This document shows positions 32,181-41,632 of a stretch of DNA of 44,892 nt, piece after piece. The notes beneath the pieces were generated by a model. The model worked only from the letters and a program-made list of their open reading frames with translations. It ran no database searches and had not been told where the DNA came from. The stretch covers positions 1 through 44,892 of the forward strand of contig CAYSSK010000020.1 of the NCBI GenBank assembly GCA_964433645.1. The letters run 5' to 3'. The first letter of the stretch is position 1; every line of letters begins with the position of its first letter. This DNA comes from Desulfofustis sp964433645. GTDB taxonomy: Bacteria; Desulfobacterota; Desulfobulbia; Desulfobulbales; Desulfocapsaceae. The position numbers and the translations under genes are program-made.

Positions 32181-33323
32181 TCATTCGGTGGCGATGGCAT
32201 AGAGCAATTCGGTCAGCTTGACCATATCGTTGAGATCGAGGCATTCCTCGGTGGTATGCACCTCGTTCATGCCCGTCGCCAGGATGGCGGTTGCCAGACC
32301 GAAACTGTTGAAGATATTGGCGTCACTGCCGCCGCCGCCGATGGCGAAAGACAGTGGGCGCTCCAGTTTTCGGGCGGCGACGCGCACCGTTTCGAGGACT
32401 TGAGCCGATTCATCCAAGCGCATGGCCGGATAATCCGATTCCACGGTAAAGTCGACGGTGGGCCGCCGGGCATCAGATTCCGGGGGAATCGGCCAGCCGG
32501 CCGCGGTATCGATGAAATAACGCCGCATTTCCTCGGTATAGGTTTCCAGCTTGGCCATCGAGTGGCTCCGCACTTCCCCTTTCAAAAAGAGGTGTTCCGG
32601 GACGATGTTGGAGGCCACGCCGCCCTCGATGACACCGATATTAGCTGTTGACTCGTCATCGATCCGGCCGATTCGCAGCTTGGTGATGGCGTGCGCGGCG
32701 ACCAGCAGCGCGTTGACGCCGGCCTCGGGATTAAGCCCGGCGTGGGAGGCGGTGCCGTGGACGTCGATCCTGATTTTGTTGGCGGCCGGCGCGGCGACGA
32801 TGATTTTATCGATGCCCGTCGAGTCGAGGGCGTATCCGAACGTGGCCTGGAGTTGGCGGTGATCCAGGGACTTGGCCCCAAGCAGGCCGATTTCTTCGCA
32901 GGTGGTAAAGACAAGCTCGATGGTGCGGTGGGCGCTTTTGGTTTCCTTGAGCAGGTTGATCAGTTCGATGAGCGGCGCGATGCCTGACTTGTCGTCGCCG
33001 CCGAGAACCGTGTCGCCTTTGCTGCTGAAGATATCCCCGTCACGTTTGACCTGGACGTTATGGCCCGGCTTTACCGTGTCCATGTGACAGGCGAAAAAAA
33101 TCGGCGGGGCGGCCGTCGACCCGGTAAAGCGAACGATCAGGTTGCCGGTATCCGCCCCGGTTGTCGCGGCCGAGTCGTCTATATGGATGAAGTCGGCATC
33201 CAGCGCAGCAAATGTCTGGCGCAGGTAATCCACTACCGGCTTTTCTTCGCGTGAGGGACTGCTGATCTCGCACAGGGTGGTAAAATAGTCGGCAAGTCGT
33301 TGTTTGTTGATGGCGATGCTCAT
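32181..33323 (-). CDS. M20-family metallopeptidase, PepT-like
   Basis: A 380-residue zinc peptidase of the M20/M42 type. Metal and catalytic residues are visible in FFACHMDTVKPG (His and Asp), VLGGDDKSGIA (bridging Asp), FTTCEEIGLLGAKSL (catalytic Glu-Glu) and the late NEVHTTEECL (final His). The dimerisation insert occupies about 180-290, starting with the ASHAGLNPEAGVNA strand. It is probably a cytoplasmic aminotripeptidase, but substrate preference is not readable. It starts 14 bases after the ispDF stop, suggesting one transcript. A short GGCGCC repeat lies between this gene and purF and does not make a convincing terminator. Confidence 0.9.
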   Translation of the reverse strand: MSIAINKQRLADYFTTLCEISSPSREEKPVVDYLRQTFAALDADFIHIDDSAATTGADTGNLIVRFTGSTAAPPIFFACHMDTVKPGHNVQVKRDGDIFSSKGDTVLGGDDKSGIAPLIELINLLKETKSAHRTIELVFTTCEEIGLLGAKSLDHRQLQATFGYALDSTGIDKIIVAAPAANKIRIDVHGTASHAGLNPEAGVNALLVAAHAITKLRIGRIDDESTANIGVIEGGVASNIVPEHLFLKGEVRSHSMAKLETYTEEMRRYFIDTAAGWPIPPESDARRPTVDFTVESDYPAMRLDESAQVLETVRVAARKLERPLSFAIGGGGSDANIFNSFGLATAILATGMNEVHTTEECLDLNDMVKLTELLYAIATE

Positions 33324-33337
33324 GGCAGGAGTTTTCC

Positions 33338-34510
33338 TTATCGGCAGAGTTTCTGCAACAATACCACGGCATGGCAGCAGATTCCCTCTCCTCTGCCGGT
33401 GAACCCCATGCGTTCCGTGGTTGTTGCCTTGATGTTGATGCAGTCGGCGGCGCAGCGGCAGTGTCCGGCCAGGGTGTCGCGCATCCGCTCGATGGCGGGT
33501 GCGAGTTTCGGGGCCTGGCAGACAATGGTCAAATCGCCGTTGACGAGTTTAAAATGGCGGCTTGCCGCCGTTTCGATGACCCGGTCGAGCAGGTTCAGCG
33601 AGAGGATGTCTTTAAACGCCGGATCGGTATCCGGAAAATGGCGGCCGATATCCCCCAGGCCCATTGCCCCGAGCAGCGCGTCGCACAGGGCGTGGGTCAC
33701 GGCGTCGGCATCGGAATGGCCGTCCAGGCCAAGATGATAGTCAATCTCGACGCCGCCGAGAATCAGGCGCCGTCCCTCGATGAAGCGGTGGGCATCGAAT
33801 CCGTGGCCGATGCGAATGCATGGGGTCTGAGGGGTCATGATCGATTCGGTCAGCTGCAGATCTTCCGGTCCGGTGATTTTGATATTGCTTTCCTCGCCGC
33901 GAACCAGCCGGACCGGAATGCCCGCCTGCTCGAGCAGCGACGCCTCGTCGGTGACGTCGCCGTCGGCCAGTCGGGCGAAGGCCTCGGTCAGCAGGTGTTT
34001 GCGGGCACCCTGGGGGGTCTGGGCCAGCCACAGGGAGCTGCGGTCTATCGTGGCGCTGATCAGCAGCTCCGCGTCGCCGCGTTTGATCGTATCCTTGGCC
34101 GGGACGGCGGCAATGGCGGCCCCGGAGGCGATAATTTCCCGATAACAGCGCCCGATAAGCTGCTCCGACACGAGGGGTCGGGCCCCGTCATGGACGAGGA
34201 CGATGTCGAGCCCGTCGGCCACCTCGGCGAGCCCGCACGAGACCGAGTCCTGCCGCCGGCGCCCGCCGGCCACGATGCTGGTGGCCGCCCCGTTCAGACC
34301 GTGTTCGGTCAACAGGGCCGCGGTCTGCTCGACCCGGTCGGCAGGGACGACGACAATGATCTGGTCGATGAACGGGCAGTGGGTAAACGGCACGATGCTG
34401 CGGACGAGGATCGGCGTGCCGGCCAGGGTCAGGTATTGTTTGGGCACGGCCGCGCGCATCCGGGAGCCGCTGCCCGCGGCGACAATGATAACCGCAGCGT
34501 GTTGCTTCAT
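33338..34510 (-). CDS. ispDF: Bifunctional IspD/IspF isoprenoid enzyme
   Basis: A 390-residue fusion of two enzymes of the MEP pathway of isoprenoid synthesis. The N-terminal IspD part (1-228) has the CTP-binding AAGSGSRMRAAVPKQYL (11-27) and VLVHDGARPLV. The C-terminal IspF part (about 232-388) begins IRIGHGFDAHRF with its zinc ligands Asp and His, followed by LGLDGHSDADAVTHALCDALLGA and ERMGFTGRGEGI. The fused form is common in Alphaproteobacteria and occurs in several Desulfobacterota; both active sites look intact. It precedes the peptidase by 14 bases and starts 36 bases after the RNase P RNA gene. Confidence 0.95.
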   Translation of the reverse strand: MKQHAAVIIVAAGSGSRMRAAVPKQYLTLAGTPILVRSIVPFTHCPFIDQIIVVVPADRVEQTAALLTEHGLNGAATSIVAGGRRRQDSVSCGLAEVADGLDIVLVHDGARPLVSEQLIGRCYREIIASGAAIAAVPAKDTIKRGDAELLISATIDRSSLWLAQTPQGARKHLLTEAFARLADGDVTDEASLLEQAGIPVRLVRGEESNIKITGPEDLQLTESIMTPQTPCIRIGHGFDAHRFIEGRRLILGGVEIDYHLGLDGHSDADAVTHALCDALLGAMGLGDIGRHFPDTDPAFKDILSLNLLDRVIETAASRHFKLVNGDLTIVCQAPKLAPAIERMRDTLAGHCRCAADCINIKATTTERMGFTGRGEGICCHAVVLLQKLCR

Positions 34511-34546
34511 GAAAGGTCGGGAACCGTAGTGTGGAGAGCAGTAAAA

Positions 34547-34902
34547 GGCGGAGCGGGCTATAAGCCGAATTCTGTTCCCGCAAGGGTCATGATCATTTGA
34601 CTAAGGATGCCGGTCGCCCGACACCTCGTGCAACCTACCCGGAGATCTCGGACGGGCCGCCCTCAGACATCTCCCTATTTGGTCTTGCTCCGGATGGGGT
34701 TTGCCGTGCCTTCCCTGTCACCAGGGAAGCGGTGAGCTCTTACCTCGCCGTTTCACCCTTACCCGATTGCTCGGGCGGTTTGTTTTCTGTGGCACTTTCC
34801 GCCGGTCACCCGGCGTTCGCGTTACGAACCATCCTGCCCGGTGGAGTTCGGACTTTCCTCCCCGGCACTGAGGCCGGAGCGATCATGCACCCGCTCCATC
34901 AT
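34547..34902 (-). ncRNA. rnpB: RNase P RNA, bacterial class A
   Basis: About 356 bases on the minus strand. The 5' end GATGGAGCGGG pairs with CCCGCTCC near the 3' end (P1). Universal elements appear in order: GAGGAAAGTCCGAACTCC, the GGTAAGGGTGAAACGGCG block and AGAGCTCACCGC, then ACAGAATTCGGCTTATAGCCC toward the 3' end. This RNA is the catalytic part of RNase P, which trims tRNA 5' ends. Ends are estimated to within a few bases. Open frames on both strands across it are artefacts. Confidence 0.95.
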
Positions 34903-34946
34903 CAAATGTAGCCCTTCCTGGCGGAAGATGGAAGGGAAAACCGGAA

Positions 34947-35660
34947 TTAATCGTCCTCGGCCTGATGATACAGCAGTCGCTGGCAGGACGGGCATTCCAG
35001 CACCTGGTCACCCTTGAGCAATCGATTGAACTGTTGCGGCGGCAGGTTCATGAAACACCCCTGGCAGACACCGTCGACAACGTTGACGATGGCCAGGCCG
35101 TTGCGCCGGGACCTGAGCAGTTCGTATTTGCTGATCATCGTGCCATTGATCGCCTCGGCCTGTTTTTCCCGCTTGCCTTGTTTCGTCTTCCGCCCCTTGT
35201 TCAGATTATCGATGGCGGTGCGAACCTTTTCCCTGGCTTCTTCGACAAGGGTTTTTTCGGCTTTGAGCAGGTTTTTGTCTTCGGTCGAGGCGGCCACCAG
35301 CTTTTCCACCTCTTCCATGATGGCAACGATTTTGTCCTCGTTTTCCTTGGCGCTCTTTTTGGCGTCCTCGATCTCCTTGAGCAGCGCGGTCTGTTCCCGG
35401 CTGGTCTGGACTTGCATCATCTTCGATTGCCGCTCCTTGACGTGGGCGATCTTGTCGGACATCTCATCTTCCAGCGTGCGTCGTTCCTTCTCGAGCTCGT
35501 CCATCCGCTCTTCGTGCTCTTTGATCCGACGTTCACGTTCGGCCATTTCGGAAATGCGCTGATCGAGTTCTTCCTGCTCCGCCTTGATCTCGTCGTCGAT
35601 CTTATCGATCTTCAAGTCGATGTGCTGCAGTGCTACCAGTTGTTCTATGAGTTCGTTCAA
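34947..35660 (-). CDS. C4-type zinc ribbon protein with long coiled coil
   Basis: A 237-residue protein. Residues 10-175 are an almost continuous charged coiled coil. The C-terminal zinc ribbon has CQGC (about 199-202) and CPSC (about 223-226). This is the family often annotated as a putative nucleic-acid-binding zinc ribbon protein and found beside NIF3-like genes; a precise role is unknown. It lies 17 bases after the NIF3 gene and just upstream of rnpB, so the three may share a promoter. Confidence 0.9.
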   Translation of the reverse strand: MNELIEQLVALQHIDLKIDKIDDEIKAEQEELDQRISEMAERERRIKEHEERMDELEKERRTLEDEMSDKIAHVKERQSKMMQVQTSREQTALLKEIEDAKKSAKENEDKIVAIMEEVEKLVAASTEDKNLLKAEKTLVEEAREKVRTAIDNLNKGRKTKQGKREKQAEAINGTMISKYELLRSRRNGLAIVNVVDGVCQGCFMNLPPQQFNRLLKGDQVLECPSCQRLLYHQAEDD

Positions 35661-35677
35661 GATGCTTCTCCTGTGGG

Positions 35678-36511
35678 TTAGTGGTTGTCTTGAATCGTTT
35701 TCTGCATCCGGACAAATGGATGTTTCTCGGTCGTGGTTTCATGGACGGCTACCTGCCACCCCCGCTGCCGAAACGCGTCGCGCAGGTTTTGTGCGAACCG
35801 TTCGACAACCGGCTTTTCGGTGGCGAAGTGGGTGCCGTCGATCACGCAAAAGCCGCATGCTTCGGCCCAGCGCGCGGTGTGATGTTTGATTTCCGCCGAT
35901 AGATAGAGATCGGCCCCTCGTCGGAGCGCCTGCTCGGCCAACTCGGAGCCGCTGCCCCCGCAGAGAGCCACGGTCTGGACCAGGTGCGGCAACGGACCGG
36001 CAATGTCGCAGGAGGGCAGACCAAGCATCTCGAGGACTCGGGCAATGAAATCGCCGCCGGTGATCGGCTTGGCATAGCGGCCGATCCGCCCCATGCCGAT
36101 ACCATCGCCTCCGGCATGGTCGGCCGGGATGAGCGGGGCGAGATCGATCAGGCCGAGGCGCTCCGCCAGGGCGTCGTTGACGCCGCGCTCGGCGCTGTCG
36201 AGATTGGTGTGGCAGGCCAGAACCGTCAACCGGGCGCGCAGGGCCTTTTCCAGGAACATCCCGGTCGGGTCCGCCGTATTGATACTGAGCAGGGGTTTGA
36301 AGAGTGCCGGGTGGTGGGTGAGCACCGTGTCGGCGCCGAGATCGATCGCCTCGTCGAGGAGTTGACTGGTCGGGTCGAGAGCAACCAGAATGGAGGTAAC
36401 GCTTCGATTCCGGTCACCGACCAGCAGGCCGACGTTATCCCAGGATTCGGCGACGCTGAACGGGGCGATCCCGTCGAGGCAGGTGATGATGTCAGCTACG
36501 GTAACCGGCAT
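35678..36511 (-). CDS. NIF3-family dinuclear metal centre protein
   Basis: A 277-residue NIF3/YbgI-like protein. The start AESWDNVGLLVGD (21-33), the THHPALF metal motif (65-71), ACHTNLDSAERGVN (99-112) and the late THFATEKP with its metal-binding His and Glu (about 237-244) are all present. Members form hexamers around a two-metal site and have been linked to GTP cyclohydrolase-like activity, without a settled function. It opens a unit continuing into the zinc ribbon gene. The tRNA terminator lies 32 bases upstream. Confidence 0.92.
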   Translation of the reverse strand: MPVTVADIITCLDGIAPFSVAESWDNVGLLVGDRNRSVTSILVALDPTSQLLDEAIDLGADTVLTHHPALFKPLLSINTADPTGMFLEKALRARLTVLACHTNLDSAERGVNDALAERLGLIDLAPLIPADHAGGDGIGMGRIGRYAKPITGGDFIARVLEMLGLPSCDIAGPLPHLVQTVALCGGSGSELAEQALRRGADLYLSAEIKHHTARWAEACGFCVIDGTHFATEKPVVERFAQNLRDAFRQRGWQVAVHETTTEKHPFVRMQKTIQDNH

Positions 36512-36542
36512 GAATCACGTTCACAACAGAGTGGAAAACCAT

Positions 36543-36575
36543 AAAAAAAAGGTACAGCCCGGATCGGGGTGTACC
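36543..36575 (-). terminator. Rho-independent terminator after tRNA-Met
   Basis: On the minus strand GGTACACCCC pairs imperfectly with GGGCTGTACC across GATCC and is followed by eight T residues. It lies 142 bases beyond the tRNA 3' end and 32 bases before the NIF3 start. No gene lies between the tRNA and this hairpin. Confidence 0.82.
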
Positions 36576-36716
36576 TTGAGTTTTGCTCCGTCCAGGAGCC
36601 CTGTGTTGCTCCTGTCCGTTCGTTCTTTATCGGGAAGGGGGTGATCGATGCCCCTTGTTGTCTGCGTGTCGTTTTCTTTGTCTTCAAGATCATGTCACGG
36701 GACTGATCGTTTCCAG

Positions 36717-36793
36717 TGGTGGGCGCAGTAGGATTCGAACCTACGACCGACCGGTTATGAGCCGGTGGCTCTAGCCAGCTGAGCTATGCGCCC
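36717..36793 (-). tRNA. tRNA-Met (anticodon CAT)
   Basis: The minus strand reads GGGCGCATAGCTCAGCTGG and so on, ending in the encoded ACCA. The acceptor stem GGGCGCA/TGCGCCC, D arm, anticodon arm ACCGG-CTCATAA-CCGGT and T arm GTAGG-TTCGAAT-CCTAC all pair. CAT with a normal first acceptor pair G-C suggests elongator Met; the initiator would have an unpaired position 1. A tRNA-Ile with modified CAT cannot be excluded from sequence. Confidence 0.93.
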
Positions 36794-36960
36794 TGCCGGG
36801 CAGTTAAACTTTCTATTTAAAATGAAGATCCGACAAAAGTCAACAAAAAACCATCCCCCCACCGGCGGGACAGGCAGGTCGGCGGTAAGCGGCAGGCCCG
36901 AGCCGATTTGCCTGATTCGGCCACCGCTGAGCGTTGCCATGCTTGCCGGAGACAAGAAGG

Positions 36961-38844
36961 ATGGCTATTGTTGCAGGAATTCGTCTGATCGCCATCCACT
37001 TAACCGGGTTTTTCATTATCGTGATCTACGCCAACCTGCTGGTTTTTCTGACCGCTATTTTCCTTTTTTCCGTCGCCTCCGTGCCGGAAACCCCGGCCGT
37101 ATCGCCATTTGAGTTTCTGGTGATTTTTCTCGGCGGCATCGGCTTTTTCAGCTTTATCGCCCGACGAACATTCAGAAGTGCCGGAACACGCAGTTCCAGC
37201 GGCTACTTTCAGGCGGAAAAACGGCTCTCCATCCTGGCGCTGGTGGTGTTCGCGGTGCTGCTCTATTTCGGGGAAGTCAAATATTACCTGTCGTTTTTAG
37301 CGCTCGGCGGCCGTTTTCCGGCGCTGCTCAATGTGGGCGGCCTGGTCTTGTTTCTGCTGTTTCTCTCTTTGCTCTGGCTTGCCGCTCGAAGGAGTTACGG
37401 CCAGGTGTTCGGCAAACACTATGGACGCGGTGCGTTTATTGCGGCCAATATCAAAGCCAATCTGCCGATTGTCCTGCCATGGGTTGCCCTGTCGTTGGTG
37501 TACGACCTGGTGGCGCTCGTTCCATTCCGCGGGGTGCGGCAGCTGATCGAATCGCCGTGGGGCGATGTGCTTTTTTTCGCCCTGTTCCTGGTGCTCGTTG
37601 TGATCTTTTTCCCGCCGCTGGTGCGCCGGCTCTGGGGCTGCACGAAGATGCCGGACAGCCCGATGCTCAGGCACCTGCAAGCCTTTTGCCGAAAGCAGGA
37701 TTTTCATGCCGATATCTATCTCTGGCCGCTTTTCGAGGGGCGGGTAATGACCGCCGCGGTAATGGGCGTCGTCCCCGGGCTGCGCTACATCCTGTTGACG
37801 CCGGCGATTATCGAGACGATGAGCGTATCCGAACTCGAAGCGGTGATGGCCCATGAGATCGGCCACGTCAAGAAAAAGCACTTGCTGTTCTATGTCCTGC
37901 TGATCGGCGGCTTCAGTGCCATGGCCGGTTTTCTTGCCGAGCCGATGCTTTTCTACCTGCTCTCCCTTGATGCGGTCTACCGCCTGATGAGCATGGACAT
38001 CGTCCGTCCCGAGACGATCATCGGCGTTATCGGCGGAGTGCCCCTGCTGCTGTTGCTGCTGTTTTATTTTCGTTTCGTCTTCGGTTACTTCATCCGCAAC
38101 TTTGAACGCCAGGCCGATCTTTATGTCTTCCAGGTGCTCGGCAACGGCCGGGCCCTGGTGGCCGCATTCGAAAAAATCGTCTGGGCCAGCGGCCAGCCGA
38201 GAGAGCAGCCGAACTGGCACCACTTCGGCATCGGCGAGCGCATCGCCCACCTCGAGCTGTGCGAGCGGGAGCCGCAATGGATTGCCCGGCAGAATCGCAA
38301 GGTCGGTCGCAGCCTGATCGTCTATATCCTGCTCCTGGTATCGGTGGTCGGTCTGGCCAGCCGGGTGCCGACCGAGCAGCTGGCCAGGAACTACGAAGCG
38401 AAATACATCGAAATGGTGTTGATGCGGGATATGGAAGGCATCGAGGACCAGGCCCTGTGGTATCGACTGCTCGGCGATCTGCTGTTCAACCGGAAGCTGG
38501 AGAAGAAAGCGCTGGTCGCCTATAACAAGGCCCTGGAACTGGAGCAGGACGACCCGGAACTGCTCAACAATCTGGCCTGGCTACTGCTCACCGGCAGCGA
38601 CCCCGAGCTGCGCGATCCGGAGCGAGCTTTGCGACTGGCCGAGCAGGCGGTGCGCCTCCAGCCGCGACCGCATATTCTCGACACGCTGGCCACGGCCTAT
38701 TGGGCCAACGGCATGATGGACCAGGCGATTGTCGTTGAACGGCAGGCCCTGCTCGATGACCCGCAGCAGGCCGAGTTCTATCGCCGGCAGCTGGAACGGT
38801 TCCAGACAGAGCGTTATCACAACGGCAGTTCGATTACCCAGTAA
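36961..38844 (+). CDS. M48-family membrane metalloprotease with C-terminal TPRs
   Basis: A 627-residue inner-membrane protease. Several hydrophobic segments occupy the first 225 residues. The catalytic domain has MAHEIGHVKKKH, with HEIGH at 298-302 as the zinc site, and the third ligand region FERQADLYVF. Two more membrane segments lie around 310-380. A further helix near 443-460 leads to TPR-like repeats (about 490-600: WYRLLGDLLFNRKLEKKALVAYNKALELEQ). HtpX/CAAX-type M48 enzymes act in membrane protein quality control; the TPR tail may select substrates. GGAG at 36948-36951 supports ATG 36961. It precedes the endonuclease IV gene by 17 bases. Confidence 0.9.
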   Translation: MAIVAGIRLIAIHLTGFFIIVIYANLLVFLTAIFLFSVASVPETPAVSPFEFLVIFLGGIGFFSFIARRTFRSAGTRSSSGYFQAEKRLSILALVVFAVLLYFGEVKYYLSFLALGGRFPALLNVGGLVLFLLFLSLLWLAARRSYGQVFGKHYGRGAFIAANIKANLPIVLPWVALSLVYDLVALVPFRGVRQLIESPWGDVLFFALFLVLVVIFFPPLVRRLWGCTKMPDSPMLRHLQAFCRKQDFHADIYLWPLFEGRVMTAAVMGVVPGLRYILLTPAIIETMSVSELEAVMAHEIGHVKKKHLLFYVLLIGGFSAMAGFLAEPMLFYLLSLDAVYRLMSMDIVRPETIIGVIGGVPLLLLLLFYFRFVFGYFIRNFERQADLYVFQVLGNGRALVAAFEKIVWASGQPREQPNWHHFGIGERIAHLELCEREPQWIARQNRKVGRSLIVYILLLVSVVGLASRVPTEQLARNYEAKYIEMVLMRDMEGIEDQALWYRLLGDLLFNRKLEKKALVAYNKALELEQDDPELLNNLAWLLLTGSDPELRDPERALRLAEQAVRLQPRPHILDTLATAYWANGMMDQAIVVERQALLDDPQQAEFYRRQLERFQTERYHNGSSITQ

Positions 38845-38861
38845 GAGGAGGAAGCTCGACC

Positions 38862-39713
38862 ATGCCGTTTCTGGGCGCCCATGAATCGGTCAGCGGCGGT
38901 CTGCACCTGGCGTTTCAGCGAATCGAGCAGGTTGGCGGCGAGTCGCTGCAGATCTTTACCCGCAACCAGCGGCAGTGGCGGCACAAGTCGCTGGACAACG
39001 AAGAAATCGAGCAGTTTCGTCAAGCCCGGAAACGACACCCGGAGATGATCGTCGCCTCCCATGGCTCGTACCTGATCAATCTCGCTGCCGGCGACCGGGA
39101 GCTGCGGAAAAAGTCTATCGATGCTTTTGCCCGGGAACTTCAGCGCTGTGCCCAGCTGGAGCTGCCCTATGTCGTGCTCCATCCGGGCTCCCACGGCGGC
39201 GACGGGGTCGAGGCCGGGCTGGCCCGGTTTGTCGCCGCCCTCGACGAAGCGCTGGCCGCTGCCGCGTCCTCTTCGACCATGGTCCTCGTGGAAACGACGG
39301 CCGGCCAGGGAACCGGTCTCGGCAGGACCTTCGAGGAGTTGGCCGCGATCAGGAGACTATCCGTGAACGCCGGGCGGATCGGGATCTGTTTCGATACCTG
39401 TCACGTTTTTGCCGCCGGCTATGATTTCCGTGATGAGCGCAGCTACCACTCGATGATAAACGAATTCGACCGACTGATCGGACTGCGCCACCTCCGCCTC
39501 TTTCACCTCAACGATTCCAAGAAGCCGCTCGGCAGCAGGGTGGATCGGCACGAGCATATCGGCGCCGGCCATATCGGCCGGGAAGGTTTTCGGTCGCTGC
39601 TCAACGATCCCCGGTTTGCCGCGCACGCAATGTTTCTGGAGACCCCGAAAAGCGAAAATCTCCGGGAAGATATCGACAATCTCGCGACATTGCGCAGCCT
39701 CCTTGCCCGGTAA
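38862..39713 (+). CDS. nfo: Endonuclease IV (deoxyribonuclease IV)
   Basis: A 283-residue AP endonuclease of base excision repair. The TIM-barrel metal sites are seen in LGAHESVSGG (4-13), QIFTRNQRQW, VLHPGSHGG, MVLVETTAGQG, ICFDTCHVFAAGYDF, FHLNDSKKPLGSRVDRHEHIG and the final FLETPK. All expected zinc ligands (His, Glu, Asp) appear intact and length matches Nfo. AGGAGG 12 bases upstream gives a clear start. It lies directly after the M48 protease gene. Confidence 0.96.
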   Translation: MPFLGAHESVSGGLHLAFQRIEQVGGESLQIFTRNQRQWRHKSLDNEEIEQFRQARKRHPEMIVASHGSYLINLAAGDRELRKKSIDAFARELQRCAQLELPYVVLHPGSHGGDGVEAGLARFVAALDEALAAAASSSTMVLVETTAGQGTGLGRTFEELAAIRRLSVNAGRIGICFDTCHVFAAGYDFRDERSYHSMINEFDRLIGLRHLRLFHLNDSKKPLGSRVDRHEHIGAGHIGREGFRSLLNDPRFAAHAMFLETPKSENLREDIDNLATLRSLLAR

Positions 39714-39812
39714 GCGTCTGCAGCACGTGAAAGAACCTTGCGAAAATCAAGAGAAAAGTGGACAATGCGCCCTTGTTGAAGAACGTGACGTATCGGCACG
39801 CAAGGAGATGCA

Positions 39813-41609
39813 ATGAAAATTCTGTACAGCGAAGCCCTGCTTGATCTGCTCGTCAAGCGCCGGGTCATGACCAGTGAGCAGCGCAGGTTTGTCAGTCTGG
39901 AGAAGGGGAAACAGCGCCAGAAGCTGATGAAGCAGCATGGCGGCGGCGATCCGCTCGATCGAAACTACCCGGACCTGATCGATATCATCGTTTCCTATAA
40001 CCTGCAGAAACCGGGGGCAAGCGATGAGGTGATCGATGAGGAAACGATCATGCGCGCCGTGGCCAAGGAGTTCAAACTGCCGTTCAAGAAGCTCGACCCG
40101 CTCGAGTTGGACATGAATATCGTCACCAAGACGATCCCGAAGAATTTTGCCATCAGCCATCTACTGCTGCCGTTCAATATGGTCGACGGAGTACTCGAAG
40201 TGGCCGTCTACCATCCGGATTCCCAGACGGTCCTGAACGACATCGAGCAGGCCAACCAGGTCAAGACCCGGCCCTATACCGCCACCAAGGCGGAGATTAA
40301 ACGAATCCTCGCCGAATTTTTCGGCTTCCAGAGCTCGATCAGTGCCGCCGAGGACCAGTTCGGCTCGACACAGGGAACGGCCTCGGTCGATATCGGCAAC
40401 CTCGAGCGCTATGTCAAGATCAGTTCAAAAGGCATCACCTCGTCCGACCAGCATATCAAGAATGCGGTCAATCATATCTTCAATTACGCACTGGAGCAGC
40501 GGGCCAGTGATATCCATATCGAGCCGAAGCGGGACATCTGCATGGTCCGCTTCCGCATCGACGGCGCGCTGCACACCATCTACAAACTGCCCAAGGCCGT
40601 CCACTCGGCCCTGGTGTCCCGGATCAAGTTTCTCTCACGGCTCGATATAGCAGAAAAGCGGCGGCCGCAGGACGGCCGCATCAAAGTCGGCACCACCGGC
40701 GACAAGGATATTGAAATCAGGGTCTCGACCGTGCCGGTGTCCTTCGGGGAAAAAGTCGTTTTACGAATTCTCGACCCCGATGTGATTTTCCAGTCGGTCG
40801 AGCAGCTCGGCTTTTCCAAGCGCGATTTCGGCGTCTTCTCCTCGTTCATGCGCGCCCCGCACGGCATCATGCTGGTGACCGGTCCGACCGGCAGCGGTAA
40901 GTCGACCACCCTCTATTCGGCGCTCAAGGCCATCGCCACCCCGGAGATCAACCTGGTGACGGTCGAGGATCCGGTCGAGATGGTCTACGAGGAGTTCAAC
41001 CAGATCGCCGTCCAGCCGCTGATCGACGTGACGTTTTCGACCATCCTGCGCAATATCCTGCGCCAGGATCCCGATGTCATCATGATCGGCGAGATCCGCG
41101 ACTACGACACCGCCGCTCACGCCGTCCAGGCGGCCATGACCGGGCACCTGGTCTTCTCGACCCTGCATACCAACGACGCCGTCTCGTCCATCGTCCGCCT
41201 GCGCGACCTCGGGCTCGAGTCGTTTCTGATCGGCTCGACGCTGCTCGGCGCCATGGCCCAGCGACTGGTCAAGAAAATCTGCTCGAATTGCAGCGAAGAA
41301 TTTGAGATCGAGGCGGAAACGCTGTACAAGATGGGCTTCCCGGTGACCGGCAAGGAGCCGCTGACCCTGAGACGCGGCACCGGCTGCCGGGAGTGTCGCG
41401 GCACCGGTTACAAAGGGCGCTGCGGCGTCTTCGAGATCTTCCCGCTGTCCAGCCAGCTCAAAATGATGATCGCCGACGGCAAGACCACCGAGGAGATGCG
41501 TCAGGTTGCCATTCGCGAGGGAATGACTACCTTGCGTGAGGACGCCTGGAAGAAGGTCCGGGCCGGTATCACCACCTACGAGGAAGCCATCAGGGTCACC
41601 GCCGAATAG
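39813..41609 (+). CDS. GspE/PilB-type secretion or pilus ATPase
   Basis: A 598-residue type II secretion/type IV pilus family ATPase. The N-terminal MshEN-like region (about 1-165) is followed by the ATPase core: Walker A GPTGSGKS (357-364), Asp box TVEDPVE, Walker B-type MIGEIRD and His box TGHLVFSTLHTND. The zinc-binding insert has CSNC (490-493) and CREC (525-528). AAGGAG at 39803-39808 fits ATG 39813. No other pilus or secretion genes are adjacent, so its partner machine (type IV pilus or type II secretion) is elsewhere. It is unrelated to the TadA ATPase of the Tad locus. Confidence 0.94.
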   Translation: MKILYSEALLDLLVKRRVMTSEQRRFVSLEKGKQRQKLMKQHGGGDPLDRNYPDLIDIIVSYNLQKPGASDEVIDEETIMRAVAKEFKLPFKKLDPLELDMNIVTKTIPKNFAISHLLLPFNMVDGVLEVAVYHPDSQTVLNDIEQANQVKTRPYTATKAEIKRILAEFFGFQSSISAAEDQFGSTQGTASVDIGNLERYVKISSKGITSSDQHIKNAVNHIFNYALEQRASDIHIEPKRDICMVRFRIDGALHTIYKLPKAVHSALVSRIKFLSRLDIAEKRRPQDGRIKVGTTGDKDIEIRVSTVPVSFGEKVVLRILDPDVIFQSVEQLGFSKRDFGVFSSFMRAPHGIMLVTGPTGSGKSTTLYSALKAIATPEINLVTVEDPVEMVYEEFNQIAVQPLIDVTFSTILRNILRQDPDVIMIGEIRDYDTAAHAVQAAMTGHLVFSTLHTNDAVSSIVRLRDLGLESFLIGSTLLGAMAQRLVKKICSNCSEEFEIEAETLYKMGFPVTGKEPLTLRRGTGCRECRGTGYKGRCGVFEIFPLSSQLKMMIADGKTTEEMRQVAIREGMTTLREDAWKKVRAGITTYEEAIRVTAE

Positions 41610-41632
41610 CCCGGCGGACAGGACATACACCA

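Noticed and set aside
33371..34600. 409-residue plus-strand open frame
   Set aside because: Antisense to ispDF and running into the RNase P RNA gene; no independent support.
34597..34911. 104-residue open frame on the plus strand
   Set aside because: Lies within the RNase P RNA gene on the other strand.
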